Positions 35,293 through 43,568 of a DNA stretch of 64,000 nucleotides are shown piece after piece. Made by a program: the position numbers and the translations under genes. The notes below the pieces were generated by a model. That model ran no database searches, was not told the origin of the DNA, and saw only the letters and a program-made list of their open reading frames with translations. The first letter of the stretch is position 1. Every line of letters begins with the position of its first letter. This DNA comes from Sulfuriferula plumbiphila (GTDB lineage: Bacteria > Pseudomonadota > Gammaproteobacteria > Burkholderiales > Sulfuriferulaceae): positions 1,413,501 through 1,477,500 of the forward strand of contig NZ_AP021884.1 in assembly GCF_009938015.1 (NCBI RefSeq), read 5' to 3'.

Positions 35293-36554
35293 AACGTTGT
35301 TTACTGGTCGTGCTGATTGTGGTGCTACCCCTTCCCGCCGTGGCGCAAACCTATCAGAATTACCCCGATCTGCCGCCAATGTCCGAGGTGAAAAAAGCGC
35401 TGGAAAATACCCCCATGGTGCGCGCCGCTCGCACCAGAATTGGCGTAGCGTCAGCCGACCGTGATCGCTTGCGTGCCGGCAGCTACGAAACCAGCGTGCG
35501 CGTCGATACCATGCAACGTCGGGTGAATGTTTTCTCAGGACAGTTTTTCGAATGGAGCGTGGGGCTCGAACGTAGCCTGCGCCTGCCCGTGAAATCCCGC
35601 ATTGATGGCGAATTGGGCGATCAAGGCATACAGCAGGCGCGCGTGGTTTACGGTGATGCGTTGCATGAATCAGGGCGCATGTTGCTCAAGTCCTGGTTTG
35701 TCTGGCTACGTGAATTCAACCAGGAAAAACAGTGGCATACCCAGGTCGGGCTGTTGCGCGAGCAGCTCGCCGTGGTGGAAAAACGCATCAAGGCGGGAGA
35801 CGCTGCCCGGCTGGAACAACTGCAGGCCCAGGCGGCGCTGTCCCAGGCCGAGGCGCAGCTTGCCCAGGCACATCTGCGCGCCAGCATTGCTGCGAATGAG
35901 TTAACTCAGCGCTACCCCACGATTGCGCTGCCTGCGGTGCCGATGCTGCCGGAACCGGTGCCGGTTAGCCAGGGTCTTGGTTACTGGCAGCAACTCGTGC
36001 TGGCGGACAATCATGAGCTGTCCCTGGCGCGAGGCGAGACACAACGTAGCCGCCTGCTGCTGGCGCGCAGTGAGGCCGACCGATTGCCGGATCCTGCCGT
36101 CGGCCTGCGTTACGGTTCGGAACGCGGCGGGGAAGAGCGGCTGATCGGCGTGAATGTGATGATTCCGCTGCCCGGTGCAGGGCGTGCTGCAAGCCAGGCG
36201 AGCGCACTGGCGAGCAGCGAAGTGGCGGCGCAGCGTGAAGCCGGCGTGCTGACCAAAGTCAAGACAGAAACCGCGAGTAGCTGGATTACTGCGCAGTCGG
36301 CGTATCAGGCATGGCAGGCGGCAGAGCAAGCGGCAACCGCCATGCGCAGTAACGCTGATCTGCTTGCCCGTGCCTACCGCCTGGGCGAGAGTGGCCTATC
36401 CGACGTGCTTACCGCCCGCCGCCAGATGCAGGAGGCCCAGCTCGCTGCCGTCAGCGCCCGTCTGGACGCAGCCGAAGCCCGCTACCGGCTGCTGCTGGAT
36501 ACACACACATTGTGGCCGATAGATACGGATGGTCCCGCGCCGCTTCAGCACTGA
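35289..36554 (+). CDS. TolC-family outer-membrane efflux protein (CzcC-like)
   Basis: A 421-residue outer-membrane factor with a signal peptide (VVLPLPAVAQ). It has two long helical repeats with heptad patterns (about residues 35-210 and 235-410; for example EQLQAQAALSQAEAQLAQAH and the matching AEAARYRLLLDTH end). It would form the exit duct for the RND pump encoded upstream. The predicted lengths match CzcC proteins. Its stop is two bases before a decayed copy of the mutS 3' end, the left border of the copper island. Confidence 0.85.
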   Translation: MKRCLLVVLIVVLPLPAVAQTYQNYPDLPPMSEVKKALENTPMVRAARTRIGVASADRDRLRAGSYETSVRVDTMQRRVNVFSGQFFEWSVGLERSLRLPVKSRIDGELGDQGIQQARVVYGDALHESGRMLLKSWFVWLREFNQEKQWHTQVGLLREQLAVVEKRIKAGDAARLEQLQAQAALSQAEAQLAQAHLRASIAANELTQRYPTIALPAVPMLPEPVPVSQGLGYWQQLVLADNHELSLARGETQRSRLLLARSEADRLPDPAVGLRYGSERGGEERLIGVNVMIPLPGAGRAASQASALASSEVAAQREAGVLTKVKTETASSWITAQSAYQAWQAAEQAATAMRSNADLLARAYRLGESGLSDVLTARRQMQEAQLAAVSARLDAAEARYRLLLDTHTLWPIDTDGPAPLQH

Positions 36555-36556
36555 CG

Positions 36557-36735
36557 GAGATTACTCAGCCGGCAGGCTTTTCAGTTGATAGAGCGCCTCC
36601 AGCGCTGCCTTCGGACTGAGGCTGTCCGGTTCAATCGTGGCCAGATGTTCCAGTACGGGGTGAGGCGTGGCTTCCTGGCCAGGCGCGCTGAATAAATCCG
36701 CTTGCAGGTCTGCGCGTGGCACCTTGCTCCAGCGT
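36557..36735 (-). pseudogene. Decayed duplicate of the mutS 3' end
   Basis: On the minus strand this stretch encodes the last ~58 residues of a second MutS ending [21 protein letters not shown], the same 21-residue end as the intact gene at 43.57 kb. The first ~78 bases differ from the intact copy at only three positions; the middle is diverged; the last ~24 bases match again. A two-base deletion after the codons for LTLEQGATR shifts the frame, so it is not functional. It is in direct orientation with the intact copy (43565-43745), so the two flank the copper genes as repeats. Confidence 0.85.
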
Positions 36736-36936
36736 GAGGTCTGCTGTCAATCATGGAGAGTCCAACGAGTTGGCAGCGAGTGGTTTTTGCATAGTATCGC
36801 TGTGTAAACGCTGCCGGTGACAGGTAGTCCAGCATTCGAATCGCCCCTTGCGGCTGTGACGAAACGTCGGACTCCACGAAACTCAGCTTGCCTCAGACGT
36901 GATCGTGGGTTTAATCAAAGAGGTTCTGAGTGCGCT
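36736..36936. other. Non-coding stretch at the left edge of the copper island
   Basis: About 200 bases between the mutS remnant and the end of the sensor kinase gene. I see no gene, repeat or RNA structure in it, and mutS similarity stops at about 36735. Confidence 0.5.
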
Positions 36937-38361
36937 TTATCCCCTTGGAACCGTCGATGGTGTTGCCGTATTGGGCAATGTGATCTGAAACTGCGTCCTG
37001 CCGTTAGTGGAAATTGCCGTGACGGTCCCGCCATGCGCATCGACGATGGCTTTGACGATGGCAAGCCCCAGTCCGGCGCCATCGCCTTGACGGTAGCGCG
37101 AAGAATCGACGCGGTAAAAACGATCAAACAATCGCGGGAGGTGTTGCGGCGGAATCTCTTTTCCGGGATTGTCAACAACGACACGGGTTCCGTCTGTGCA
37201 TGTCTCCAACCTCACTTGCACCGCTTGATCGGAGGGTGTGTGACGGATGGCGTTCGAAAGAAGGTTACTCAATGCCCGGCGCAACATCAGCCGATCGCCT
37301 GGTACATTAGCTGGCGCACCTTTCAGCGCGAGTGCGACGCCGCGCTCTTCTGCCCATGCCTCAAAGTAGTCGAAGAGCGTCCGTACCTCCGCAGCCAGGT
37401 CTACATTGGCCAGGCTTGGCTTCAACAGACCGTTGTCGGCCTGGGCCAGAAACAGCATGTCGCCGATCATCTGGGCCATGCGTTCATATTCTTCGAGGTT
37501 AGAGTAGAGAATCTCGCGGTATTCGTCGATGCTCCGCGCGCTGGAAAGGGCGACCTGCGTTTGCGTCATCAGGTTGGTCACCGGCGTGCGCAGTTCGTGT
37601 GCGATATCGGCGGAAAAATTCGAGAGCCGGTGAAACGCATCCTCCAGCCGGCCGAGCATGTTGTTGAATGACGTAGCAAGCTCGGTGAGTTCGATCGGCA
37701 CCGTCTCGGGGGACAGACGAACGTGTAGTTGGTCTGAAGTTATTCTTTGGACTTGGGCGGTGATCCGGCGCAGCGGCGCGTGACCGTGATGCACGGCGAG
37801 CCAAACCGCGACGATCGTGAGCGCTATGGCGCCCAGTGCCATGATCCACAATGTGCGGCGAAAGTCCGTCAGGTAGTGCAGGTGAAAATCGATCGCCGTG
37901 GCAAGCACCACGAGGAATGGCTGCTTTGCCGAACTCGCGTTCGGCCCCATGCGCAAGATGATTCCGCGTAAGGTTCGTGGCGGGTCTTGCCAGACGCGCA
38001 ATGCGTCGGTCTCGATGCGTGGCGCCGGCGGAATTGACCGGGCGATCGCCGTCAGGTCGGGGCCAGGGCTGGAAAACAGTGTTTGACCATCGGCACCGGC
38101 GACGTAAAGGAACATTCCATGATGTCCTGCCAGCGAGGCGGCGAGGCTGCGTTGTAACACCTCGATATCACCGTCGGATGATGCGGCGGCAAGCGACTGC
38201 TGTACCGCCTGCGCAAGAGCCCTGAGTTCTCCGGCGTCCTGTTCGGCGAAGTGATTCTCGACCGAACGCCCGATAACCCAACCGAAGGCGAGCAGCACCA
38301 GCGTGATCGCTATACCGATGAATCCCGTCAGACGCAGCGCGAGCGAGGCGGGCCGGCGCAT
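36937..38361 (-). CDS. cusS: Heavy-metal (copper) sensor histidine kinase, CusS/CopS type
   Basis: A 474-residue inner-membrane kinase. Two helices (about residues 10-30 and 170-190) bracket a periplasmic sensor domain. A HAMP segment ([15 protein letters not shown]) follows, then the H-box [16 protein letters not shown] near residue 260, and the ATPase boxes [21 protein letters not shown] and [18 protein letters not shown]. The long N-terminal in-frame extension lies inside the regulator gene, so ATG 38361 is used, eight bases after the regulator stop. It would phosphorylate the adjacent regulator when periplasmic copper or silver rises. Confidence 0.88.
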   Translation of the reverse strand: MRRPASLALRLTGFIGIAITLVLLAFGWVIGRSVENHFAEQDAGELRALAQAVQQSLAAASSDGDIEVLQRSLAASLAGHHGMFLYVAGADGQTLFSSPGPDLTAIARSIPPAPRIETDALRVWQDPPRTLRGIILRMGPNASSAKQPFLVVLATAIDFHLHYLTDFRRTLWIMALGAIALTIVAVWLAVHHGHAPLRRITAQVQRITSDQLHVRLSPETVPIELTELATSFNNMLGRLEDAFHRLSNFSADIAHELRTPVTNLMTQTQVALSSARSIDEYREILYSNLEEYERMAQMIGDMLFLAQADNGLLKPSLANVDLAAEVRTLFDYFEAWAEERGVALALKGAPANVPGDRLMLRRALSNLLSNAIRHTPSDQAVQVRLETCTDGTRVVVDNPGKEIPPQHLPRLFDRFYRVDSSRYRQGDGAGLGLAIVKAIVDAHGGTVTAISTNGRTQFQITLPNTATPSTVPRG

Positions 38362-38369
38362 TTTGCGGC

Positions 38370-39053
38370 TCAGGACGCGTCCGGCACATCCAGCATGTAG
38401 CCCATGCCGCGTACCGTGTGGATGAGTTTGGGCTCGAACTCTTTGTCGATCTTCGCCCGCAGGCGACGGATGGCCACGTCGATAATGTTGGTGTCGCTGT
38501 CGAAGTTCATGTCCCATACCTGGGAGGCGATGAGCGTGCGCGGTAGCACCTCGCCCTGACGGCGCACCAGGAGTTCAAGCAGGGCGAACTCCTTGGTGGT
38601 CAGGTGGATACGCCTGCCAGCGCGCATCACGCAGTGGCGCACTACGTCAAACTCGAGATCCGCCACCTGGAGCTGATCCATCGATGCGGGAGTGTTACCC
38701 CGGCGCAGCAGGGTGCGTACCCGTGCCAGCAACTCCGCGAACGCAAAGGGTTTGACGAGGTAATCGTCTGCGCCGAGTTCCAGCCCCTTGACGCGATCAT
38801 CCACGCTGTCGCGTGCGGTCAAAAACAGAACGGGCATACGCTTGCCGGCCTCGCGCAGCGACTTCACGATGCGCCAGCCATCGACGTCCGGCAGCATGAC
38901 GTCCAGAACGATCAAATCGTAGGGCTCGGTCATGACGAGGTGGTGGCCATCCAGCCCGTTGCGTGCCAGATCGACCACGAAGCCAGCTTCCGTCAGCCCT
39001 TGCCGCAGATATTCACCCGTTTTGGTTTCGTCTTCGACGACGAGAAGTTTCAT
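38370..39053 (-). CDS. cusR: Copper-responsive response regulator, CusR/CopR type (OmpR family)
   Basis: A 227-residue two-domain regulator. The receiver has acidic residues in [12 protein letters not shown], the phospho-accepting aspartate in [14 protein letters not shown] near residue 51 and the conserved lysine in [11 protein letters not shown] winged-helix domain follows (about residues 125-222, [20 protein letters not shown] and [12 protein letters not shown]). It begins at ATG 39053; a TTG two codons upstream is less likely. It is divergent from copA, with a 7-7-7 inverted repeat in between that may be its binding site. Confidence 0.9.
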   Translation of the reverse strand: MKLLVVEDETKTGEYLRQGLTEAGFVVDLARNGLDGHHLVMTEPYDLIVLDVMLPDVDGWRIVKSLREAGKRMPVLFLTARDSVDDRVKGLELGADDYLVKPFAFAELLARVRTLLRRGNTPASMDQLQVADLEFDVVRHCVMRAGRRIHLTTKEFALLELLVRRQGEVLPRTLIASQVWDMNFDSDTNIIDVAIRRLRAKIDKEFEPKLIHTVRGMGYMLDVPDAS

Positions 39054-39174
39054 GTGCAATCCCTACCCGTTCTGGCCTGGAGCCGGTGCCAGGCGCGGCT
39101 CCTGATTGGATACCGAATATGCCGCATGGGGTTATTGCTGATCAGGATACTCGCGGGAGTCTGTCAAGAAAGTG

Positions 39175-39195
39175 ACGATTTGATTATAAAATCGT
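39175..39195. promoter_or_regulatory. Palindrome upstream of copA, candidate regulator-binding site
   Basis: ACGATTT (39175-39181), spacer GATTATA, AAATCGT (39189-39195): a perfect 7-base inverted repeat in the 271-base region between cusR and copA. The AT-rich centre could overlap a -10 element. It is a candidate operator for the adjacent response regulator; a match to a known box was not established. Confidence 0.5.
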
Positions 39196-39324
39196 AATGG
39201 ATCGGTCATGCTTGGGACGGTAGCACGCTGATATTATTTGCCCCTGTACTAATAAGTTCAACGGCCATGGGCATTGCAGGCAGCCCAGGCCAAACGCGAT
39301 TTTTTGCTTGGAGGACATGCCAAG

Positions 39325-41151
39325 ATGATGAAGCCTCATTCCCGATCCCGTTTGATTTTGCCGGACTTGCCGCGTCGACAATTCCTTCAGGGGCTTGCCG
39401 CAGGGGGGGTCATGCTGGGCCTGGGTCCATTGATCACTCCCGCCTGGGCACGAGAGGCCGATGGGACGGCCATCGGAACGGCCAAGGTGCTCACCGGCAC
39501 CGAATTTGACCTCACGATTGCGGAAACGCCGATCAATTTCACCGGCACGCCGCGCATGGCTACCTCCATCAACGGCTCCATTCCGGCGCCCACCTTGCGC
39601 TGGCGCGAGGGCGATACGGTGACCCTGCGGGTCACCAACCGGCTTGCCGAGGACACCTCCATTCACTGGCACGGCATTCTCCTGCCGTTCCAGATGGACG
39701 GCGTGCCTGGCATCAGCTTCAAAGGCATCCCGCCCGGGGAAACCTTTACCTACCGTTTCAAGGTCGTGCAGACCGGCACCTACTGGTACCACTCCCATTC
39801 CGGCATGCAGGAACAGACCGGCATGTACGGCGCCATCATCATTGACCCGGCCGACGCCGACCCGATCCGCGCCGATCGCGACTACGTGGTGCAGTTGTCC
39901 GACTGGACCGACGAAGACCCGGTGCGGGTATTCGATAAGCTCAAGATGCAAAGCGACTACTACAATTTCAACCAGCCCACGGCGGTCGATTTTTTTCGCG
40001 ACGTCGCCAACGAGGGTTTCAGTGCCGCTATCAGCAAGCGGAAGATGTGGAACCAGATGCGCATGAACCCGACCGATCTGGCCGACATCTCCGCTTACAC
40101 GTACACCTACCTGATGAACGGCACTACGCCGGCCGGCAACTGGACCGGGCTGTTCCGCCCGGGCGAGAAAGTACGACTGCGCTTCATCAACGGGGCCGCG
40201 ATGACGTTTTTCGATGTGCGCATCCCGGGGCTCAAGATGACGGTGATCCAGGCCGACGGCCAGAACATCGAGCCGGTCACGGTGGACGAAATCCGCATCG
40301 GCGTCGCCGAGACGTATGACGTGCTGGTCACGCCCGGGGACGAGGCCTACACGATCTTCGCCCAGTCGATGGATCGCACCGGCTTCTCTCGCGGCACCCT
40401 GGCGCCGCGCGCCGGCATGACGGCGGCGGTTCCCGCGCCGGATAAACCCGAACCGCTCACCATGGGGGATATGATGGGCGATATGGGCGGCGGGGCGGCT
40501 ATGGATCACGCCGGGATGGAGAGTATGGACCATGGCAGCATGGCCGGTATGGCCGGCATGAATCATGGTGGCATGGCCATGGATCATGGTGCGCACGCCA
40601 TGGGTGGCGGCATGGCGATGGGCGGACCGGTACGCGTGCGCCACGCGAAAAGCGAATACGGCCCGAGCACCGATATGCGCGTCGATACGCCGCGCACCAA
40701 CCTGGACGACCCGGGTATCGGCCTGCGCAACAATGGCCGCCGCGTGTTGACCTACGCCGATCTGCACACCATCGGCGGGCCGATCGACCCGCGGGGACCC
40801 GAGCGGGAGATCGAGTTGCATCTCACCGGCAACATGGAGCGCTATACCTGGTCGCTCGACGGCCTCGAGTTCGGCAAGTCCACGCCCGTGCATTTCCGCT
40901 ACGGCGAGCGGCTGCGCGTGATCCTGGTCAATGACACGATGATGACCCATCCCATGCACATGCACGGCATGTGGAGCGAGCTGGAAAGCCCGGACGGGCG
41001 CTTCCAGGTGCGCAAGCACGTCATCAACGTGCAGCCGGCGCAGCGCGTTACCTCCCTCGTCACCGCCGACGCCTTGGGCCGTTGGGCGTGGCATTGCCAC
41101 CTGTTCTTGCACATGCATGCGGGCATGTTCCGCGAAATAGTCGTGGCCTGA
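39325..41151 (+). CDS. copA: CopA multicopper oxidase, copper resistance
   Basis: A 608-residue periplasmic copper oxidase exported by the Tat route (LPRRQFLQGLAAGGVML near residue 12). Type 1, 2 and 3 copper ligands are present: SIHWHG, YWYHSHSG, THPMHMHG and WHCHLFLHMHAGM. A methionine- and histidine-rich linker (about residues 375-430, with repeated MDHG/MAGM units) probably binds extra Cu(I). It oxidises or sequesters copper in the periplasm. The start is ATG 39325, with GAGG just upstream; copB follows after 33 bases. Confidence 0.95.
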   Translation: MMKPHSRSRLILPDLPRRQFLQGLAAGGVMLGLGPLITPAWAREADGTAIGTAKVLTGTEFDLTIAETPINFTGTPRMATSINGSIPAPTLRWREGDTVTLRVTNRLAEDTSIHWHGILLPFQMDGVPGISFKGIPPGETFTYRFKVVQTGTYWYHSHSGMQEQTGMYGAIIIDPADADPIRADRDYVVQLSDWTDEDPVRVFDKLKMQSDYYNFNQPTAVDFFRDVANEGFSAAISKRKMWNQMRMNPTDLADISAYTYTYLMNGTTPAGNWTGLFRPGEKVRLRFINGAAMTFFDVRIPGLKMTVIQADGQNIEPVTVDEIRIGVAETYDVLVTPGDEAYTIFAQSMDRTGFSRGTLAPRAGMTAAVPAPDKPEPLTMGDMMGDMGGGAAMDHAGMESMDHGSMAGMAGMNHGGMAMDHGAHAMGGGMAMGGPVRVRHAKSEYGPSTDMRVDTPRTNLDDPGIGLRNNGRRVLTYADLHTIGGPIDPRGPEREIELHLTGNMERYTWSLDGLEFGKSTPVHFRYGERLRVILVNDTMMTHPMHMHGMWSELESPDGRFQVRKHVINVQPAQRVTSLVTADALGRWAWHCHLFLHMHAGMFREIVVA

Positions 41152-41184
41152 ATGCGGTGCTATCGAACAACGGAGAAAGCAAGA

Positions 41185-42177
41185 ATGATGAACAACCGAG
41201 TGAACAAGATTGCCGCCGCAGTGTTGGCGCTAAGCGTCTCTTCCGTCTGGGCGGAAGAGGCAACGTCCCCGGCAAAGACATCTGGGGAGCAGGAGGCAAT
41301 GCCGGGCATGGATCATGGCGCGATGGATCACGGTTCCATGCCGGGAATGAAGCAAGGCAGCAGATCCGGTACGACACAGGGTTCGGGAAAAGCCGGTGAC
41401 ATGAGCAACATGAATCACGGCGATGGCGGCATGGACTCCGGGTCCATGTCCATGCAGGGCGGCTCCGCCCCGCCCGACGCCCGCGACCCGCAGGCCTATT
41501 CGGGGGGCTACGACTTCGGCCCGATTCCGCGGCCACGGATGGGGGACGTGGATAAATTTGGCTCGCTTCTGATCGATCGGCTCGAAAGCGTGCGCACGCG
41601 CGACAACTCGTCCACTGTGTATGACCTGCAGGCCCGGTTCGGCCGGGACTACGACCGCGCGGTGCTCAAGGCCGAGGGCGATGTGGCCAGCGGCAAGCTG
41701 CAGGATGCCCGCACCGAATTGCTTTGGGGGCACGCGGTGGCCACGTTCTGGGACACGCAACTCGGCGTGCGCTACGACAGCGGCGTGGGGCCGGGACGCG
41801 GCTGGCTGGCCTTCGGCATCCAGGGGCTGGCACCCTACTGGTTCAATGTGGACGCCACCGCCTATGCGGGGGAGCAGGGGCGGAGCGCGTTCCGGTTCGC
41901 GGCGGAATACGAACTGCTGCTGACGCAGAAGCTCATCCTGCAGCCGCGCGTCGAGGCGAATTTCTACGGCAAGCGCGACGCCGCGCACGCGCTCGGCAGC
42001 GGCTTGTCCGATCTTGCCGCGGGTGTGCGCCTGCGCTATGAGATTCGGCGCGAGTTTGCCCCCTACATCGGCGTCGAACGGGCTGCCAAGTTCGGGGGGA
42101 CGGCGGATTATGCGCGGGCCGCCGGTGAAGACACCAAAGTAACGCGATTCGTCGCCGGGGTGCGTTTCTGGTACTGA
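41185..42177 (+). CDS. copB: CopB outer-membrane copper resistance protein
   Basis: A 330-residue protein with a signal peptide (VLALSVSSVWA|EE). A methionine/histidine-rich N-terminal stretch follows (PGMDHGAMDHGSMPGMKQG, about residues 40-100), then a beta-barrel CopB domain from about residue 120 that ends RFVAGVRFWY, with a C-terminal aromatic residue as in outer-membrane barrels. It works with CopA in PcoB/CopB-type copper resistance, although the transport mechanism is not fully settled. The start ATG 41185 gives a proper signal sequence. Confidence 0.92.
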   Translation: MMNNRVNKIAAAVLALSVSSVWAEEATSPAKTSGEQEAMPGMDHGAMDHGSMPGMKQGSRSGTTQGSGKAGDMSNMNHGDGGMDSGSMSMQGGSAPPDARDPQAYSGGYDFGPIPRPRMGDVDKFGSLLIDRLESVRTRDNSSTVYDLQARFGRDYDRAVLKAEGDVASGKLQDARTELLWGHAVATFWDTQLGVRYDSGVGPGRGWLAFGIQGLAPYWFNVDATAYAGEQGRSAFRFAAEYELLLTQKLILQPRVEANFYGKRDAAHALGSGLSDLAAGVRLRYEIRREFAPYIGVERAAKFGGTADYARAAGEDTKVTRFVAGVRFWY

Positions 42178-42260
42178 GCCTTCGGCGCTTCTCCGTACGT
42201 TTTGGGAGATGCGGGCTCAGTTTCAAGCAGGTTTTTCAACCCAACAAAGACGAGGTTTGT

Positions 42261-42785
42261 ATGAAAAAGTCACTTTCGATTCTGATTTTGTGGGTATTGC
42301 CCAGCCTGGCACTGGCAAGCGGTGAGCATGCTGGCGGTCATGACAAGCAGAGGGGTGGGCACGACATGTCGCAGATGTCCGGTATGGAAGGCATGTCCCG
42401 CGGTGGCCACGATGGCGCCATGGGGCAAGCCGGTGATCCAGCCAAGGTCAGCCGCACCATCGAGGTCACAATGGCTGACACCATGCGATTCACGCCGGAC
42501 GGGATCAAGGTCAAGGCGGGTGAAACTGTTCGCTTCTTCGTCAAGAACACCGGCAAGATACCTCACGAAATGGTGATCGGCTCCATGAACGATCTCAAGG
42601 AACACGCCGAGATGATGCGCAAGATGCCGGGCATGCAGCATGCCGAGCCCAACATGATCACGCTCGGCCCCGGGCAGCGCGGTAGTATCGTCTGGCAGTT
42701 CGACAAGCCAGGGACAGTGGACTTTGCCTGCCTGGTGCCCGGCCATATGGAAGCCGGCATGGTGGGGAAAATCGAAGTCGAATGA
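42261..42785 (+). CDS. Exported cupredoxin-like copper-binding protein
   Basis: A 174-residue protein with a signal peptide (LWVLPSLALA|SGE). A histidine/methionine-rich region (residues ~22-60, GGHDKQRGGHDMSQMSGMEG) precedes a plastocyanin-type cupredoxin domain. Copper ligands are the histidine in KIPHEMVIG and the cysteine, histidine and methionine in FACLVPGHMEAGM. It is a likely periplasmic copper carrier or buffer for the CopA/CopB system upstream. A GACGAGG ribosome site precedes the start. Confidence 0.88.
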   Translation: MKKSLSILILWVLPSLALASGEHAGGHDKQRGGHDMSQMSGMEGMSRGGHDGAMGQAGDPAKVSRTIEVTMADTMRFTPDGIKVKAGETVRFFVKNTGKIPHEMVIGSMNDLKEHAEMMRKMPGMQHAEPNMITLGPGQRGSIVWQFDKPGTVDFACLVPGHMEAGMVGKIEVE

Positions 42786-42922
42786 CCCGTCAGCCGATGG
42801 GTCGCCATGGCCGTTACACGCTCTTCGGGGCCACGAGCGTTGAAACCGGTAGCCGATCACCACTTAAGTGCCGCCTGCAACGTCTTTGCTCGCGGCGTGC
42901 GAATCGAATCCAGGAGAACGAC

Positions 42923-43360
42923 GTGAACACATCGATCCTCAAGATCCTTCTCATCGGCCTTATGGCGCCGGCGGCATGGGCGGCTTCAGGCACCCCGGTT
43001 GTGGAAGTCTACAAGAGTCCCACCTGCGGGTGCTGCAACCTGTGGGTGAAGCACCTAAAGGCCAACGGTTTCCAGGTCATTGCCCACGACACCAACAACG
43101 TGGTGGCGCACAAACAGCGGCTGGGTGTGCCACTCGGCATGGGTTCCTGCCACACCGCCGAGGTGGGTGGCTACCTGGTGGAAGGCCACGTACCGGCCAA
43201 GGATATCCGGCGCCTGCTCAAAGAGCAGCCTCATGCCCGGGGGCTGGTGGTACCTGCCATGCCCATGGGTTCGCCCGGCATGGAAGGTGATCGCAAGGAC
43301 GCGTTTGATGTGTTGCTGGTCAATCGCGATGGTTCGACCCGCACCTATGCCCGTTACTGA
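42923..43360 (+). CDS. DUF411 metal-binding protein
   Basis: A 145-residue exported protein (signal near LMAPAAWA|ASG) of the DUF411 family, which occurs in copper and other metal resistance clusters. The hallmark VEVYKSPTCGCCNLWVKHL contains a CxCC motif near residue 35. GMGSCHTAEVGGYLVEGHVP provides a further cysteine and histidine, and AMPMGSPGME ends the domain. The GTG at 42923 is used because AGGAGAA lies just upstream and the product then starts with a signal peptide. It probably binds Cu(I) or delivers it within the island. Confidence 0.85.
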   Translation: MNTSILKILLIGLMAPAAWAASGTPVVEVYKSPTCGCCNLWVKHLKANGFQVIAHDTNNVVAHKQRLGVPLGMGSCHTAEVGGYLVEGHVPAKDIRRLLKEQPHARGLVVPAMPMGSPGMEGDRKDAFDVLLVNRDGSTRTYARY

Positions 43361-43402
43361 TCCAATGTCGCGCGCTGCTATTACGTCTTGATGCGGACAG
43401 GC

Positions 43403-43476
43403 CCACGGCACAGCCGGGCTCAGCGGCGTCTTCGGAGGATGAAGGGCTGAGCGGACTCACTGGCGCGTTGCCGTGG
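43403..43476. repeat. Nested inverted repeats at the right edge of the copper island
   Basis: CCACGGCA (43403-43410) is complementary to TGCCGTGG (43469-43476), and inside it GCTCAGC (43418-43424) is complementary to GCTGAGC (43446-43452). The structure lies between the DUF411 gene and the intact mutS end. It has no T-run, so it is not a plain terminator. Confidence 0.45.
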
Positions 43477-43568
43477 CCCGGCCGGAAACGCCGGCAGCGG
43501 TGAACGCCCGGATGCAGGAGGCCGGGTGGCTGATAGATGCGGATGAAACTGGGCATGCGCTGCAGAGA

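Noticed and set aside
36581-36877. 98-codon minus-strand open frame at the island edge
   Set aside because: It reads the mutS remnant in the wrong frame and continues into non-coding DNA.
40480-40620. Short tandem-like repeats that could suggest a CRISPR or VNTR
   Set aside because: They are in-frame MDHG/MAGM codon repeats inside copA, irregular in length and without spacers.
39184-41118. Long minus-strand open frame of 644 codons opposite copA
   Set aside because: It mirrors copA codon by codon, has no recognisable domains or ribosome site, and is rich in His/Val/Gly as expected of a high-GC antisense shadow.
42175-42221. Hairpin after copB (TGAGCC with GGGCTCA) as a terminator
   Set aside because: The loop is long and the T-run is weak, and the downstream copper genes are probably on the same transcript.
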